A stretch of DNA of 64,000 nucleotides from NCBI GenBank assembly GCA_032988165.1, contig JANTQF010000108.1, positions 1-64,000 of the forward strand. The letters run 5' to 3'. Origin of the DNA: Emmonsiellopsis sp. PD_33 (lineage: Eukaryota; Ascomycota; Eurotiomycetes; Onygenales; Ajellomycetaceae). How positions within the stretch are numbered: the first letter of the stretch is position 1; each line of letters opens with the position of its first letter. Made by a program: the position numbers and the translations under genes. Below are positions 45,961-59,700 of this stretch, in pieces. The notes under the pieces were generated by a model that worked only from the letters and a program-made list of their open reading frames with translations, had not been told where the DNA came from and made no database searches.

Positions 45961-46887
45961 GGCTCATCGGACCTAAGTTGAGCGGTAACTAATCCATTCC
46001 TTGTGGTGATGCAAAAATATACATATCCAACACCCAAGCGCCCCTTACCCTCTTGAGCCCCAATCCATGCAATCCTCCCTCTATGACTGCCAAAGCGCAA
46101 CGCCGATCAGAGAAGGCAAAAAATCTACAGGTAATTGCCCAACGACATACCTACAGCCTTTTTTTATATTTCACATGATTCCGTCAAGAAAGCTATGACG
46201 GGCTGCAACAGTGGCCACCAGACAACGCCCACAATTTACAAAGAAACCCAAGACGGGGCATTGAAGAACTGAGGTTTCTATGGGTTGTATTGATGAAAGA
46301 AATGCCTTTTGTTTTCTTAAAAGGAAATTGATTATTGATTATGCCTTTGCGGTTTTCAAACGATCAACTTAACCTTCAGATCTCGTTACATGTCTGCTTC
46401 CAGTTGGAGATGGGAGGACTGATCAAAGAACTGACAAAGTGAAGTTGGATTAGCGAGCTTAACTTAAAAACGTGGAGGGAGCCCGTCTGTTTACAGGGTA
46501 TGGCGGTAACTACATATGTACAGTACCTCCTGCTGCCGGATTAAATAAAGGTGCACGGGCGATGATTTGGGAGGTCATATTGAGACTCCATGGTCCCTGT
46601 ACATAGATATGAGAGGATTGTCGACTTGAAAGGTCAAGGAAGAAGGAGCTGGTTCTATGCCAATGCTAATGGGCTAGAGTTGAAAGGCATTACGCTATCC
46701 AAAACTGTCCTCGAAGGCCAAAAAGTCTATATAATCAAGACCCAAACCAAGCTGGGTACAGGCACCAACCAAAATGAGGAAAAGAAATGCAAGCCAAACA
46801 CAAAAATACACCGCTGAATGTATGTAGAATGGTATCCGCTGAAAAGCACAACCCAAAGAGAAACCAAGAAAGAAGCCAAAACGACCA

Positions 46888-47436
46888 TCACCTCCCCTCC
46901 TCCCCCTCCTCATCACTATCATCCATAAACCCCTCCTCCAGCTCCCTACTCAACCTCCTCTCCTCCTCCCCCACCCTCCCACGCTGCCGTTCCAACGCCT
47001 CCCTCCTCCCAGGATCCATCTCAAACCCCACCATCCCCTCCCCCTCCTCATCATCAAACACACTCCCACCACCACCCACGCCATCGTCATCATCGTCATC
47101 ATCATCATCGTGGCCCCCGTCGAAGATCCGCCTCCTCCGCGCCCGCCACGACGACGGCAGGACGAAATGCATCAGCGCATCGGAGACGCGGTCGCGCAGG
47201 CTGCTGGTGTGCGCGGAGATTGTGTGGAGGGGGAGATACTGGGCGTAGCGTTGGCGGTAGCGCCGGATTAGAGGGAGGATGAGGAGGGTGGAGAGGAGGT
47301 AGATTGCCAGCGAGAGGAGCGCGGGGATGAGGAGGGTCTGTTGTAGATAGGATTATATGGATTAGTATTGGAGTGAAAGGGGAGGTTGTTGGAATACGAT
47401 GGACGATACCTTTGCTACATCCAGTGGGCTTCCCAT
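46888..47436 (-). CDS. small single-pass membrane protein with acidic tail, 158 aa
   Basis: I do not recognise the family. Two exons in gene order: 47436-47410 (only nine codons, MGSPLDVAK) and 47337-46888. The intron has a GTATCG donor and ACAG acceptor. Seen: an N-terminal transmembrane helix (TLLIPALLSLAIYLLSTLLI) followed by basic RRYRQRY, a second basic patch (WRARRRRIFD), a run of nine Asp residues, and a Glu/Arg-rich C-terminal helix ending in a strongly acidic tail. The charge pattern suggests a tail facing the cytosol. It is divergent from the formin gene, with about 930 bases between the two starts. The high C/T bias of the coding strand and Asp repeat mean length may vary between strains. 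Confidence 0.7.
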
Positions 47437-48364
47437 GGCTATGCAGTCATGTATTTATATATCCGCATCGGGAAGATGGTGAAGGGTAGGTAGTTTCGGG
47501 CCGGGCGCACGCCCAGCTGGGAGTACCTATGAGATTCGACAACAAGCTTCCTGGAGCGGGGCGGGAGGCGGTTTGGACAGCGTTTCAGCCCTGTGTATAG
47601 ATGAATGGCGGGCACAAAGAAAGATGAAACAGACACGCGTCAGATATTATGATTAGTTATTCCATGGCTGCCCATGGACAGCATCAGCGAGAGTCGGAGT
47701 ATGCGAAACAAAGTCCGTCGTTCCTCACTGCGAATCTGCGATACTCGTCAGCGGGCGCGGATCATCGAATCTCCGCCGACCCGGTCACGTGCCAGCCCCT
47801 TGGCCGCATTGGGGCAAGCGCCGTCTGGGCGCGTCAACCGCCCCGAACACCCCCCCCTTAACTATTTGATATCGCCGCTCGTTGGTGGATGCTCTAGACG
47901 CTCGAGAGGACTGCAAGCCACCCTCTGTCTTTGTGCGTTGTGACCGAGACCCCTTGTCGACGATACCCCCCGATCCCTACCTGCAGTGCTGTGCTGGAGG
48001 ACAACATCCGCCTCCGCAAACCATCAACATAGCAAGCAATCCGAATCTACGCCCGCTGCAGCTGGCCGGTCTAGCGCCCCAATTCCCACCCTCTATTCCC
48101 ACCATTCATGCTTCGCTGGCGTGTCGATTACGTGAGTGTCTGTCAGACCTGGAGGGCGATTTGGAGAAGCCCACCGCTGGCCGACAAGGAGTAGGGTGGC
48201 TGTTCCTGGGACGTTATAGATGACCTTACCCGCCACACACACACGTCGCTGAACTTGCGGAGGGGGCAACTTCTAGCTTCCCTTATCCGACACCGTGCTA
48301 GTGTGCAGACGCAGCTTAATGTTACTGTCACAGACGCAATCCTCGTAATAATAATAATACAGCC
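47437..48364. other. shared divergent promoter region
   Basis: Lies between the small membrane-protein gene (-) and the formin gene (+). It is GC-rich in the middle (47730-48290), with no family ORF. An (AAT)n-like stretch immediately precedes the formin ATG. Confidence 0.6.
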
Positions 48365-51300
48365 ATGCCGACCCCTCACTCCTCCTCCGATAAGTCGAGA
48401 CAGTCGTCCGGGGGCAAGTCGTTTTTCGGGAGGAAACTACACAAAGACCGCCCGCCTGATCTGCGCTTCGACGGCCATAGCGGTGGTCTGGAGGTTTCTG
48501 GCGCCAGCGGCTCCGCCTCGGGATCTCGCTCGTCCAGACACTCCAAACGCGAATCTATGCAATCGATTGATTTCCCGGGCGATTTGGACTCGCCGGGAAT
48601 GACGTCCGGCGTCATCACCGCTATCCCGTACGATAGCGTACCGGCGGACCCCAAGTCCCCTATTCCCGTCGACTACCTCCCTAAATCCGAGCAACATCTG
48701 CGCAAGGAACCTTCGCCGCATCACCTGAATAAACCCGGCCACGACTACCATCAGTACCCGTCGTGGAACGGCTCTTCGACGTCAAACGGATCCTCGCAAC
48801 ATCCAAGCGGCCCACGGCCACCCCCTAGTTCGGCCAATACGACCATGGCGGTTAGCTCGTCGGGGGACAGGGGCACGAAATACCAGCAATGGGGAAACCA
48901 AGGATATCAATATCCCTCGTATACGACGCCGGAGTCATCTACGAATTCGCGCACCTCCCTCGACCAAAACAGTATATATTCCTCCGTCTCATCCGCAACC
49001 CGAGGCTCTACGCAGACCTCCTCCGATAATACCTCCCGTCCCTATACCTCCCACTCTAACGACCGCTATGGCCTACCTCCGAACCCATCAGCCCCCAGAT
49101 TCTCCTCCACGTCTCAACAAACACAGTACCCAGTTGTGGGCGCATCGTTACCGATTTCGCCAGACGGAACGTTAAGTCGACCGAAGGATGATAAGGTGGT
49201 CGACCAGATGTTTTACGAGCTCATGATTAAGCGGGGGTGGCAGAATTTGCCTGAGCAGGCGAAGAGGCAGATGCTGGCATATCCGGCTTCGAAGAAGTGG
49301 ACTCTGGTACACCAGGATCGCCTGACGCAGTGGCAGGGAGAGCAAAAGCGGAGGCAGCATGCCAGGCAAACGATGTCCTCGGATGGGCCTGCGGGACTTC
49401 TTACGAGGGCGGATGAGGAAGGGAGTCCTGAGTGGTATGTGAAGAAGGTGCTGGATGATACGATTACGGCCAAACAGCTTGGGAGTCTGAGTGTTAGTTT
49501 ACGGACGCAACCGATCAGGTAAGCAATATGTCTATTCTGAAGCTGCAGGTACGACGCTAACAATGACCAGCTGGGTAAAAGCTTTCGTGGAAGCTCAAGG
49601 CCCAATCGCCCTTACGAGTGTTCTCCTGAAGATCAATCGACGAAAAGCTTCAGGTCCCGCTCCGCCTACATCTAGTGGAGGGGACAAGGACCTCGATCGT
49701 GAATATGATATCGCAAAGTGTCTCAAGGCACTGATGAACAACAAATATGGCGCGGATAATGCCCTGGCGCACGAACAAATTATTATCTCCCTCGCAAGCT
49801 CGCTGATATCTCCTCGTTTGACCACGCGCAAGATGGTCAGCGAAATCCTGACCTTCCTCTGCCACTGGGCCGACGGACAGGGTCACCGAAAGGTGCTCGG
49901 GGCAATGGACCAGGTGAAGACCATGCAAGGAGAAACAGGCCGGTTTGATGCCTGGATGCGCATTGTTGAGGTTACCATTGACGGACGAGGGAAAATGGGG
50001 AGTCTCGTTGGTGCCAGTGAGGAGTTTCGCAGCGGAGGAATTGGCATGGAGAACCTACTCATGGAATACGCCGTTGCGACTATGTTCCTGATCAATATGA
50101 TTGTGGACGCCCCGGAACACGATCTGCAATTGCGATGCCATATCCGCGCGCAGTTTACCTCGTGCGGGATCAAGCGGTTGTTGACGAAGATGGAGGGCTT
50201 CCAGTATGAGATTATTGATAAGCAGATTGATCAGTACCGCGATAATGAGGCCATTGACTACGAAGATCTGCTGCAGAGGGAAAATAGCAGTATGAAAGAT
50301 AGCATTGAGGGCGAGGTTAGCGATATGACTGACCCCGTTCAAATTACGAGTGCCATATTATCCAAGATGAAAGGGGGGAGATCTCAGGATTACTTCCTTT
50401 CTGCGATGCAACATATGCTACTAATACGGCAGAATTCTGGAGAGGATGGTGTGCGGATGTTCCAACTCGTGGATGCCATGCTTAGTTATGTTGCTATGGA
50501 TCGACGACTTCCTGATCTAGATCTAAAGCAGAGCCTAAACTTTACCGTGCAGAGTTTGCTCGATAAACTGCATACAGATTCGGAGGCGAGGCAAGCCTTT
50601 GACGAGTCGCTTGAGGCCCGCCAAATCGCAGAGGCTGCCATTGCTGAACGGGACGAGGTAAAAGCCCAGCTCGAGCTTGGTGCGGATGGCCTTGTCAAGA
50701 AACTGCAGAAACAGATTGAGGAACAGACCGACATCATTAATCTCCAATCACGACAGAACGAAGCCCTCAAGGCAGAGGTTGCCGAGATCCATCGGATAAG
50801 AGGCCAGGAGCTGCAGCGGAACGAGCTCGAAACCCGCGAATTATATCTAATGCTTCGGGATGCGCAGGACGTTGCTGCTTCCTCCAAGGCACGCCAAGGC
50901 GAGCTTGGCGAGAGCGACCCTGCTCAAATGAACGGCATCCTTGACCGCGAAAAGCTAATGAATAGGCTGGAAAGACAGCTGGAGCGGACGAAAACTCAAT
51001 TTAAGCTCGAAGGTAAAGTCTGGCAGCAGAATGGACCGTCGGATAGGCTTCGGGAACTGCGAGAGCAGATGGACGGCGATGCGGATGTTGGTGGTGGTGA
51101 GTTTGATGAGGATACGAAGCGACGGCTTACAGATAGTACGTTTGGTGCTGTTTCGAGGAAGAAGAGCCAGGGCGCGAGGAAAGATGGTTCCGATGAGCTT
51201 TCCGAGGTTAGCGAAGAGGATGAAGAGGGCGTTGTAGAGCGCCCGAAATTGGTTGAGATTAAACGGCCTCGCATGAACCCCGAGCAAGCTACGGGGCTGT

Positions 51301-53742
51301 TGGGTGAGATCGCTTCGAGGGTGCAGAAGATTGACGATAGTGATGATGAAAAGGAACCCAAAGCAGATGCTGTTCCGCCTGGACCTCCGCCACCACCTCC
51401 CCCTCCTCCTCCGGGTATGCCTGGCCCTCCCCCACCGCCTCCCCCTCCACCACCACCACCACCTCCAGGTATGCCTGGTCCTCCACCTCCACCGCCTCCT
51501 CCTCCGGGCATGCCTGGCCCTCCCCCGCCACCTCCACCTCCTCCAGGTATGGGTGGCCCTCCACCTCCGCCACCCCCTCCAGGTATGGGCGGCCCTCCAC
51601 CACCTCCACCTCCACCTGGTATGGGTGGGCCTCCTCCCCCGCCGCCTCCTGCCGGTGGCGCCGGAGGCTGGAAGGGTGGCTACTTGCCTGCCACGCAGGT
51701 TGCCCCAGCTGCTACAATTGGATTGCCGTTCATGAGACCAAAGAAGAAGCTGAAGGCCCTGCATTGGGACAAGGTGGATACTCCTCAAGTGACGGTGTGG
51801 GCGGCTCATGCCCCTACACACGAGGCGAAGGAGGAGAAGTACACTGAACTAGCCAAAAAGGGCGTTCTCGACGAGGTCGAGCGACTATTCAAAGCCAAGG
51901 AGACCAAGGTTCTGGGAGCTAGTTCGGCCAAAAAGAAGGACAAGAAACAGCTCATCTCGAGCGGCCTCATGCATAAGTTCCAGATTGCCATGTCTAAATT
52001 TTCTGAATTGTCACCCGATGAACTCGTTCGGAAAATCATCCACTGCGACCCGGATATCCTACAGAATAATGTTGTTATGGAGTTCTTACAGCGGGACGAG
52101 CTTTGCAGCATTCCGGAGAACACAGCAAAAGCAATGGCGCCGTATAGCAAGGATTGGACTGGCCCTGATGCTGCTACTTCGACTAGAGACCAGGATATGA
52201 ATGAGCTCACGCGCGAGGATCAGGTGTATCTGCAAACGGCTTTCGAGCTGAACCATTACTGGAAGGCGAGAATGCGGGCGCTTCAACTGACACTCACATT
52301 TGAGGCCGATTACGATGATATCTCCACGAAGCTGCAGGAGATCGTTCGCGTCTGCGAGTCGCTGCGCGATTCCGTGTCGCTGATGAACGTGCTCGGCCTG
52401 ATTTTGGATATCGGAAATTTCATGAACGCGTCGAATAAGCAGGCTGTCGGATTCAAGCTTAGCTCTCTTTCACGTCTTGGCATGGTGAAGGATGATAAGA
52501 ACGAGTCCACATTCGCCGACCTCGTCGAGCGGATTGTCCGCACGCAGTACCCGGAGTGGGAAGGTTTCGTTGAGGAAATCGGGGGCGTCATCGCTGTTCA
52601 AAAGGCGAATGTTGACCAGCTCCGCACTGAGGCGCAGACTTATATCAATACTATCAAGAATGTGCAGGCGAGTTTGGATTCGGGCAATCTGAGTGATCCC
52701 AAGAAGTTCCATCCGCAGGATAGAGTCAATCAGATTGTCCAGCGGTCGATGAAGGATGCGCGACGCAAGGGTGAGCAGATGCAGTTGTATCTGGAGGAGA
52801 TGACGAGGACGTACGATGATATCATGGTCTTTTATGGTGAGGATAGCTCGGACGATAATGCCCGGCGGGACTTCTTCTCGAAACTTGCGGCGTTCGTCAT
52901 TGATTGGAAGGTAAGTTTTACCCAGCTCACCCCCTACCGTTTTACACTATCTAACCCAAATCTTCCACTAGAAATCCAAGGAAAAGAACATGGCCTGGGA
53001 AGAAACCCGCAAACGTACCGAGGCCTCTCTCGCCCGCAAACGCAACAACACTGCCGCCCTCACCAACGGCCTCACGGACATTCCCGACGGCCCCTTATCC
53101 CCCGCCTCTAGCGGCGCAATGGACACCTTACTCGAGAAACTTCGTGCTGCCGCCCCTCAGGCCCGAGACCAACGCGACCGCCGCCGTCGCGCACGGCTCA
53201 AGGAGCGCCATCAAGTCCGCGTCGCTTCTGGTCAAAAGATCCCCGATCTCACCGCTGATGGTGCTGGCGATGAAAAGAGTAATAACGAAGCCGGCGACGG
53301 TGATGATGCGCACAGCGGTACGAGTGGGGACTTACTCAGCCCGCGCAGTCCCGCTGATGAGAGTTCCTCTGGAGGGAAGGAATCGCAGGTTTCTGAGGGT
53401 GAGGATATCGCTGATCGCGCGGCGAATCTGTTGCAGGGACTAAGGGATAGTAAAGAAGGCAGCAGTGGTGCGGATCGATTGAGGAGGAGGGAAAGTGCGG
53501 AGGAAGCGAGGAGGAATCGTAGACTTAGGAGGCGCACGCCGGCTACGAATGGCGGGAGTAGGGATGGAGTTGGCGCGGAGGGTGGTTTGGGATCAGTGAG
53601 GGAGCCGTCGGGGTCGGCAGTAATGAGTGATGGTGCGGAGGAACCGTTGGCGTCGCCAACTAGTCAGATGAATGGGAGTGAGGTTGATATCGAGACGCCG
53701 GAGATTGTGGTTTCGGCGAGTAAGGATGGGGATGCGGAGTAG
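48365..53742 (+). CDS. sepA: formin, diaphanous-related (SepA/Bni1 type)
   Basis: Nucleates and elongates linear actin filaments at hyphal tips and septa, working under Rho/Cdc42 GTPases and profilin. Exons: 48365-49518, 49571-52910 and 52972-53742, giving 1754 aa. Seen in order: a long Ser/Pro-rich disordered N-terminus (1-270); the GTPase-binding/FH3 region starting KDDKVVDQMFYELMIKRGW (about 278-640); a coiled-coil region (about 700-870); FH1, a long poly-proline tract with repeated PPPPPPGMPGP and GMGGPPPPP units (about 985-1082); FH2, beginning MRPKKKLKALHWDKVD and including EFLQRDEL and LGLILDIGNFMNASNKQAVGFKLS (about 1100-1490); and a DAD autoinhibitory motif (MDTLLEKLR, then RDRRRRARLKERH, about 1550-1577). 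All domains of an autoinhibited diaphanous formin are present, so it should be regulated by Rho binding. Length matches filamentous-fungal homologues. Confidence 0.96.
51377..51660 (+). repeat. FH1 poly-proline coding repeat
   Basis: CCT/CCA/CCC-rich repeat encoding tandem poly-Pro blocks separated by Gly-Met-Pro-Gly or Gly-Met-Gly-Gly. It is part of the formin ORF and binds profilin in the family; copy number is likely to vary. Confidence 0.9.
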
Positions 53743-56700
53743 GGAGGGAGGTTGTTGGTTGGTCTCCTTTGGTGCTAACGATACAGCGCACGGTTGGAAT
53801 TTTTACCCTACGGATTGGAGTTGGCGCCGCCTGTCTTGTGTTGTTTATGTTTATGTGATTTTTTTTTCTTGGTCCAATCAATGTCTGCATTCCCTTTTTT
53901 GCTCCTTTTTCTTTCTATATTTATTTCTCTTTTTTGTTATTTTTCTATTTTCTCCTGTTTTGCCTATCCTACATATCCATACGCCCGCCCATCCCTTTTC
54001 TCATTTCTTTCCATTTTATCTCGTCTCATAGCGTTACCGTCCTGCCTTTCCTATATCTCTTTCCTAACCAACTGCATTTTCCACCTCGCCTTGTCGCTTC
54101 TTTAATTTTCTATTTCCTTTCTGTTTTGGCATGACTGATTGATCACTTATTGATATAATAAATAGGCAGGGCGAATTGGTGGTTTGCCTGCATTTCACGT
54201 CATGTCCTCGTTCTATTTTCCTATGTATGCTCTTCCTGCCTAGTTACTTGGGTGGGTGGTTAGTCTGGTTATTTATTCTCTCTTCATATATTTCTTCCCC
54301 AGTTTCATTCCATCCCTCTCCATTATTATTCTCTTTTCTTGTTCTTGCTGATACTGCAACCACTACACCTCCGCCCCTTGCCTTTCCACCCCCCATTATC
54401 ATTATTATTATATCCTTTTCTTCGATTTAATACTTTATTAGCATACACTTTACATTACCTTGCTGGATACAATTGCTTATATCATATTATGCATGTGTAT
54501 TAATGTACTCTTTCTATCCATGGATGGTTTCCTTCCTTTGTTCGAGTTAGTTAGATTGAATGTTTTTATTTACTTATTAGCCTTTTTTTTTTGCTTGGTT
54601 GGCTGTTTAGATAGTTAACTATGTATTGAAAGGGGGGTTGGTCGGGTTAGATTCGTTATATAGTTATGTATGCTATTAACTACCTGTTATTATTCACTTT
54701 TGGGCGCTTTCGTGTGATGGGTTTTTTTGGTGTGTGGATGGATGGTTGTGTTTAATGATATGGTGGATGGGTGTAGGGAGTTGTGGGGTGGATTAGATTG
54801 GTTTCCATCGTGAGCTGTGACTTGTAAGTTGTACGTAAAGAGTGGTGGTAATGGGATTCCCTTTTGGGATAGATGTAGATTTTTCTTTTCTTTTCTTTTC
54901 TTTTCTTTTCCTTGGCTCTTAGGAATCTCCAAATACTATGTAACCCCCATGAACAATTCTCAGTGAACACCCAAGAAAGAATAAAGCCCTTACTATCAAC
55001 CAAGATGCCAATTACCAAGCATCCCCGATTTGACAAACTGGCCTGAACTCAATGGATCTAATCGGCAAACACGGCATCAAACCGTTCCTCTTCCTGCTAA
55101 CCCCCAACGCATGTCAGGCGTATCTCAACTTTTGCAAAAAATCAAAATCTCCGTCCCAGCTAACTCAACCTCTTAGAAAAGAAGCCGACGATGATGGTAT
55201 CTGACTCATTCATCACACGGGACACCCGTCCTCGGGAAGCTGGGAAGATCAAGCGTTGATGCGATGCTGATGCTGATCGCCAGCTGTCAGGGGGGGAAAA
55301 AACACCGGACGGAACGGAAATAAGCAATAAAAATGCGCATATATACGGAGTATCTAGGCCAGGACAGGCCACTGACATCATTGCCTGAGTCATGCAAATC
55401 TCGCCGAGCGCCGTTGCGCAAGAACCGAGATCATTTTGGCTGTGCAACGGTGTTTAGCGTATTGTGGCTTCCGCCCTTCAGCAGATGAGATGGATCGGTA
55501 AGTTGTTAGTGAGGTACCTGAGGGGTACTTTGGAGAAGTACCTTTTTTTTTTCTTTTTTCGTATTCTGGTAATTTTCAGCGGCTGTGGCTGACTTCGGGA
55601 CTATATCCAGAAGGGGAAAAAGGGAGTTCAGCCCTATGAACAGTTTTAGTTGGTTGGTTATCCATGCCACGAGGGAAATGTGTTACGGGGTTCATCAATC
55701 CATGCTGCCGTGCGTGTTACCAATGCGAGTATAATTGTTCCTGTGCTCCTCTTCTAGGATGGCGCATTTACTGGATAGGGAATCATTAGGCGAATGAATT
55801 GGGGGTTGGGGGGACAGATCGTAGTCTTGGCCAGATTTATACCATGCATTAGATTTTGTACGCGTATAACTCCAACTTCCTTCTTTTTGCCCTTCCATCA
55901 AGTAAATTATATAAAAGTGTCATTTGTGAATGATAGCAAGCCGTTGTGACACATATCCCACCCTCCCAAAGACTGTGTATGGGATTAGAAACGGGAGAAG
56001 TAAATATCCCCCCCTACCCGCCCGGCACCGGTGAATTAGTAATTATTCATGTCGTACGGATTTCTTATCTAGACAACTGCAGGCCAAAAGCGGGCGAAAA
56101 ATCAAAGGGCGGATGAGTCCCCGGGGCATACTACTAGGCTGAGGTTTGTAATAGATTGAGCACGGTAGCAGGGGGGTGTAGAAAGACGCAATACGATCCC
56201 GAGTTTGGCTCGGTGATGCAATACCGTGTATGGAGGGCCGAATCCGCTGGGTTTTTGTCTGGAAGCCTAGTTTATCTCGGCTATTGAAGTTATCTCAAGT
56301 CCGCTTGTCGGTTATAGAAAAAAGCTGCTTACACCAATATGGGGCCATTATGGAAAATATACCCGGGGCTAATGAGTAGTTATGGCCCCCGAATTCTCCA
56401 TGGTAGTCGCCGAGTCGGGCCGGTCGCTTCCACGCAGAAAGAATATATCTATTTTGCAAGCCAGTTTACCTCGTCATCTTGGGGAACTGTTAGTATTCGG
56501 CCCCGGCCCGCGATGGGAGTTGTTTCGGGAATTATGCAGGAATCTTTGTCATAGCGCTTTAACTATCTACTTAGCAACACAGGGCTAAGTTAACCGTGCC
56601 TGTCCTGTAGGGCGTCGTTAAACGTCGCCGACGACGGCGGTATATAGCCTCCCATTGAAAAATTTGAATTGTTGAATGTATCCTGTAAAATGCAAAAATT

Positions 56701-59700
56701 CAGGTTTCCATGCCCCTCGGTTTCGCTTACGTGGGCGTGCGGTGCAATACGAAATACAAGGCGCGCTCTCAACATGCAGATATGGATGCCTGGATTTGTC
56801 CTCTCTCAATGGAGACAGGGAACGGAATGGTTAGGTTCATGGCGAAGTTAGAATATGCTGTCAAATAGACATAGCGGATGGAAGCAGAGTAGTAATCAAA
56901 GAAGTTAAAAGAGTATGGAAACTGTTCTCCACCAAAAGCTTAACTAAACTTAATAACCCAAATAACTTTTGAAGCTCCGTTTCTATTTTCGGCAACATGA
57001 CGGAATTCCGAGACCATAGACCCCAGCCAAGCTGTGTAGTTTGATCCCTTGCGTTCTTGGACTGGGCGGAGGAAAAGGTCTGTCTTCAGTAAACTGTCCA
57101 TGGCAAATTTATTTAGATGCAAAATATATGCGCATATGACTAAAAATAGCAGACCTTGTCGTACATTACATACGGAGTACTCCCAACCCGGATTGTCTAT
57201 TATCTCGAGGATATGCTGCCTCGCAAGGCTATTCAAGGAACGACTCTATTTACACCAGAGCCACTAGGATTACCCCAGTTTTAAGCAGTTGAATAGTCCG
57301 ATCCTTTACTAACTTTGGATATTTAGGGATCTCACGGCAAAGATAGCAGCCAATCCGTGCTCCAGACAACCGCGCGGATTATATTGGCCAATCCATGTCC
57401 TTAGCAGGCCCAGAAAATCCAACACTACCGTGCCATCATGATCCAGGTACACGGTAGTTAGTTGGACCATTTCGTCGGAGACATTGTTGTACAGCCCTAC
57501 TGCCCAAAATAGTATATAGATATCGGTGCTGTGATTATTTTAATTGGTTGAATATTCAGATTTACTTTGTTTTCTATTCGTACAGGTAAGACAATTTAGG
57601 TCAAAATATATATTATTCTATTGCTCGGTGATAATTAGTAGAGCAAGGCATCTAATAATAAATACATATCAATAGCTGATTGTGCTATGTCAAGAATGGT
57701 CCCGTATGAATGAATACTGCCTCCCCAATTGACGCCGGAAGCGCTTGATAGTATTGAAGATACTCAAGCAAACAATAGCGGCGGCACTGCGTGTGTCAAT
57801 TCAACATTCAGTGATTTACGTGCCACCCCTTTGACTGAAAGTTGGATTATTCAAACTCCTCACTAACCTCCTAGCTGGGCCGGGTTTTCCTTTGTCCCAC
57901 TTCCTTTCATGTCTGTTCTATTTATTACTTCTCTGAAACAGTATTTTTTTAAAATCAGCCAACCATATTGATTCCGCGTACTAACTAATGTATTAACGAC
58001 GTTCCACGTGGCGCATTTGGCATGGCGTAAAACAGACGCTGTGAGACGCGTTTGTACCGCCGTTCAAAAGGCACGTTATCTTTTCCTTTTTCCCCCAGCA
58101 AATGCGCAGGTCGTACAAGACCGTTTGGCGGGGAAAGAAGGGTATGAAAGCAAAAAGAATATATCATAAAAGTACGGGGGCGAAATAAGAATTGATTGAA
58201 TAATTGTTTTCGTTTTCAATATCGCCGTAAATGGATTTGATTTCTTTCAAGTTTTATTGGACTGGGAAATATATCAACATCATGCAACCGGCTTATTTTA
58301 TTTTGTTTGTAAGCCCGTTTCCACCCCGTTTTCTCCCATGGAATAAAATAGTTCGCCTGGCTTCCTTGCATCAATGCGATCACGTCTGTTCCCGCTCCTG
58401 CAGCGGAGATCCAGATCCAGATCCAGGTTCCTGCATACCTGTTCGCATTCGCAACGGCGTTTCAAAACATACCCCCCGGGCCCCAACTGACAAAGAGGAA
58501 TAGTAATACAGACGCGCCGAACCCGATCAGATGAACTGTTCATTGTTGACGCCGACCCAATTTTGTAAGCGTGGCCCCCCGGTCGGGCTTCCGGCCCCAT
58601 GAGTCTCGGATTTTTTTTTCATTGTCTCAGAAACTTATATTCATTCATACTAGGACAAAAAAATAATCAAAATAATCAAATTAACTCAAACTCGAAACCA
58701 TCCGCCTCTTCTGCGTGCAATTGCAATTGACCGATTAATTTTGTATTTTGAAATTAGTCGTGATCATGAGCCCCCCGTATTCGATTGATTTATTCTACTC
58801 CGCGTATAGAGAGGCCCAGCCCGCCCCGTGCGACGGATGCACCGTTTCAGCGGCTGTATGCAACGGAAGTAACATTTAAATTACCGAAACTCCGTTTTTC
58901 TTCACGGAAAATTGCATCAGCCACAGGATCTGAGCTCAAACGGTCTCGTATATTTTAGATTTGACGCTCCAACGCGCCCTATCGATCCCACCAAACAAAA
59001 AATAGCAATAACCCACTGTAATTGGGGCCCACGGACCATCATCCATCATCCATCTAATTTAGCGCCGGTCCTATCCCTCAAATCAAAAGTAGTGTACGGA
59101 GGAAACGTCAAAAAAGAAAGTGCCCAAGCCACAGACTCCAGTTGCAAAGTCCCACCAGCATCTTCAGCCCGTAAAATTGGAAACCAATGATCGAATGGCA
59201 ACTGGCAGATCAAGGGCACTTCACCAGGCGCTAGCACGCCTAGCTCTACCACCTTAAGTTAAAATCCGAGATGTGTCATGACATGCGTTAGTTTCTCGCC
59301 TTTTGTGGAATTCGTCCCCCCGTCTGACAGGTTAGCGGGTGTCAGGGCGTTTTTCCCATTTCCTGTTTCGGTAATGAGTGTGGCTGCTGAGGGATGTTAT
59401 TCTTGGCAAGGCTGTTTTTTGCTTTTTCGCTTCTGGTGCGCGTGGGCGTTTTGCGTTCACTCGGCCAGGATCCATCGCGAAGACTTGATATCATCTTACG
59501 CTGCGTCTGAATATTCCAGAGCGTAGTGGGGGGTTCCACACGGCCGTATTTGTTTTGCTCTACAGGGCCCAAGCTCGGCATATATTTCCTGGAACATTGA
59601 TTTTCAGCAGGGAATGGAATTGAAATAAATCGATCGACAGAGACCAGACCAACTTGATAAGGTTGATTTATCGTGTTCGGCGTTGTCCGTGAAACGAGTT

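Larger units (their letters stand above)
44419..46887. other. long intergenic region with FDH leader and poly-T tracts
   Basis: 44419-44700 is the FDH leader and promoter. ORFs of 191 aa (44648-45223, -) and 141 aa (44761-45186, +) overlap antisense and lack motifs, so I call neither. The section 45500-46887 is AT-rich with three long T tracts and no gene. Confidence 0.55.

Noticed and set aside
51377..51660. Regularly spaced repeats that could suggest a CRISPR-like array
   Set aside because: The repeats are the in-frame FH1 proline blocks of a eukaryotic formin; there are no unique spacers or cas genes.
50955..51821. Long antisense ORFs (288, 171 and 108 aa) opposite the formin FH1 region
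   Set aside because: They are by-products of the CCN-rich poly-proline repeat, giving Gly-, Arg/Trp- and Glu/Val-rich frames on the other strand.
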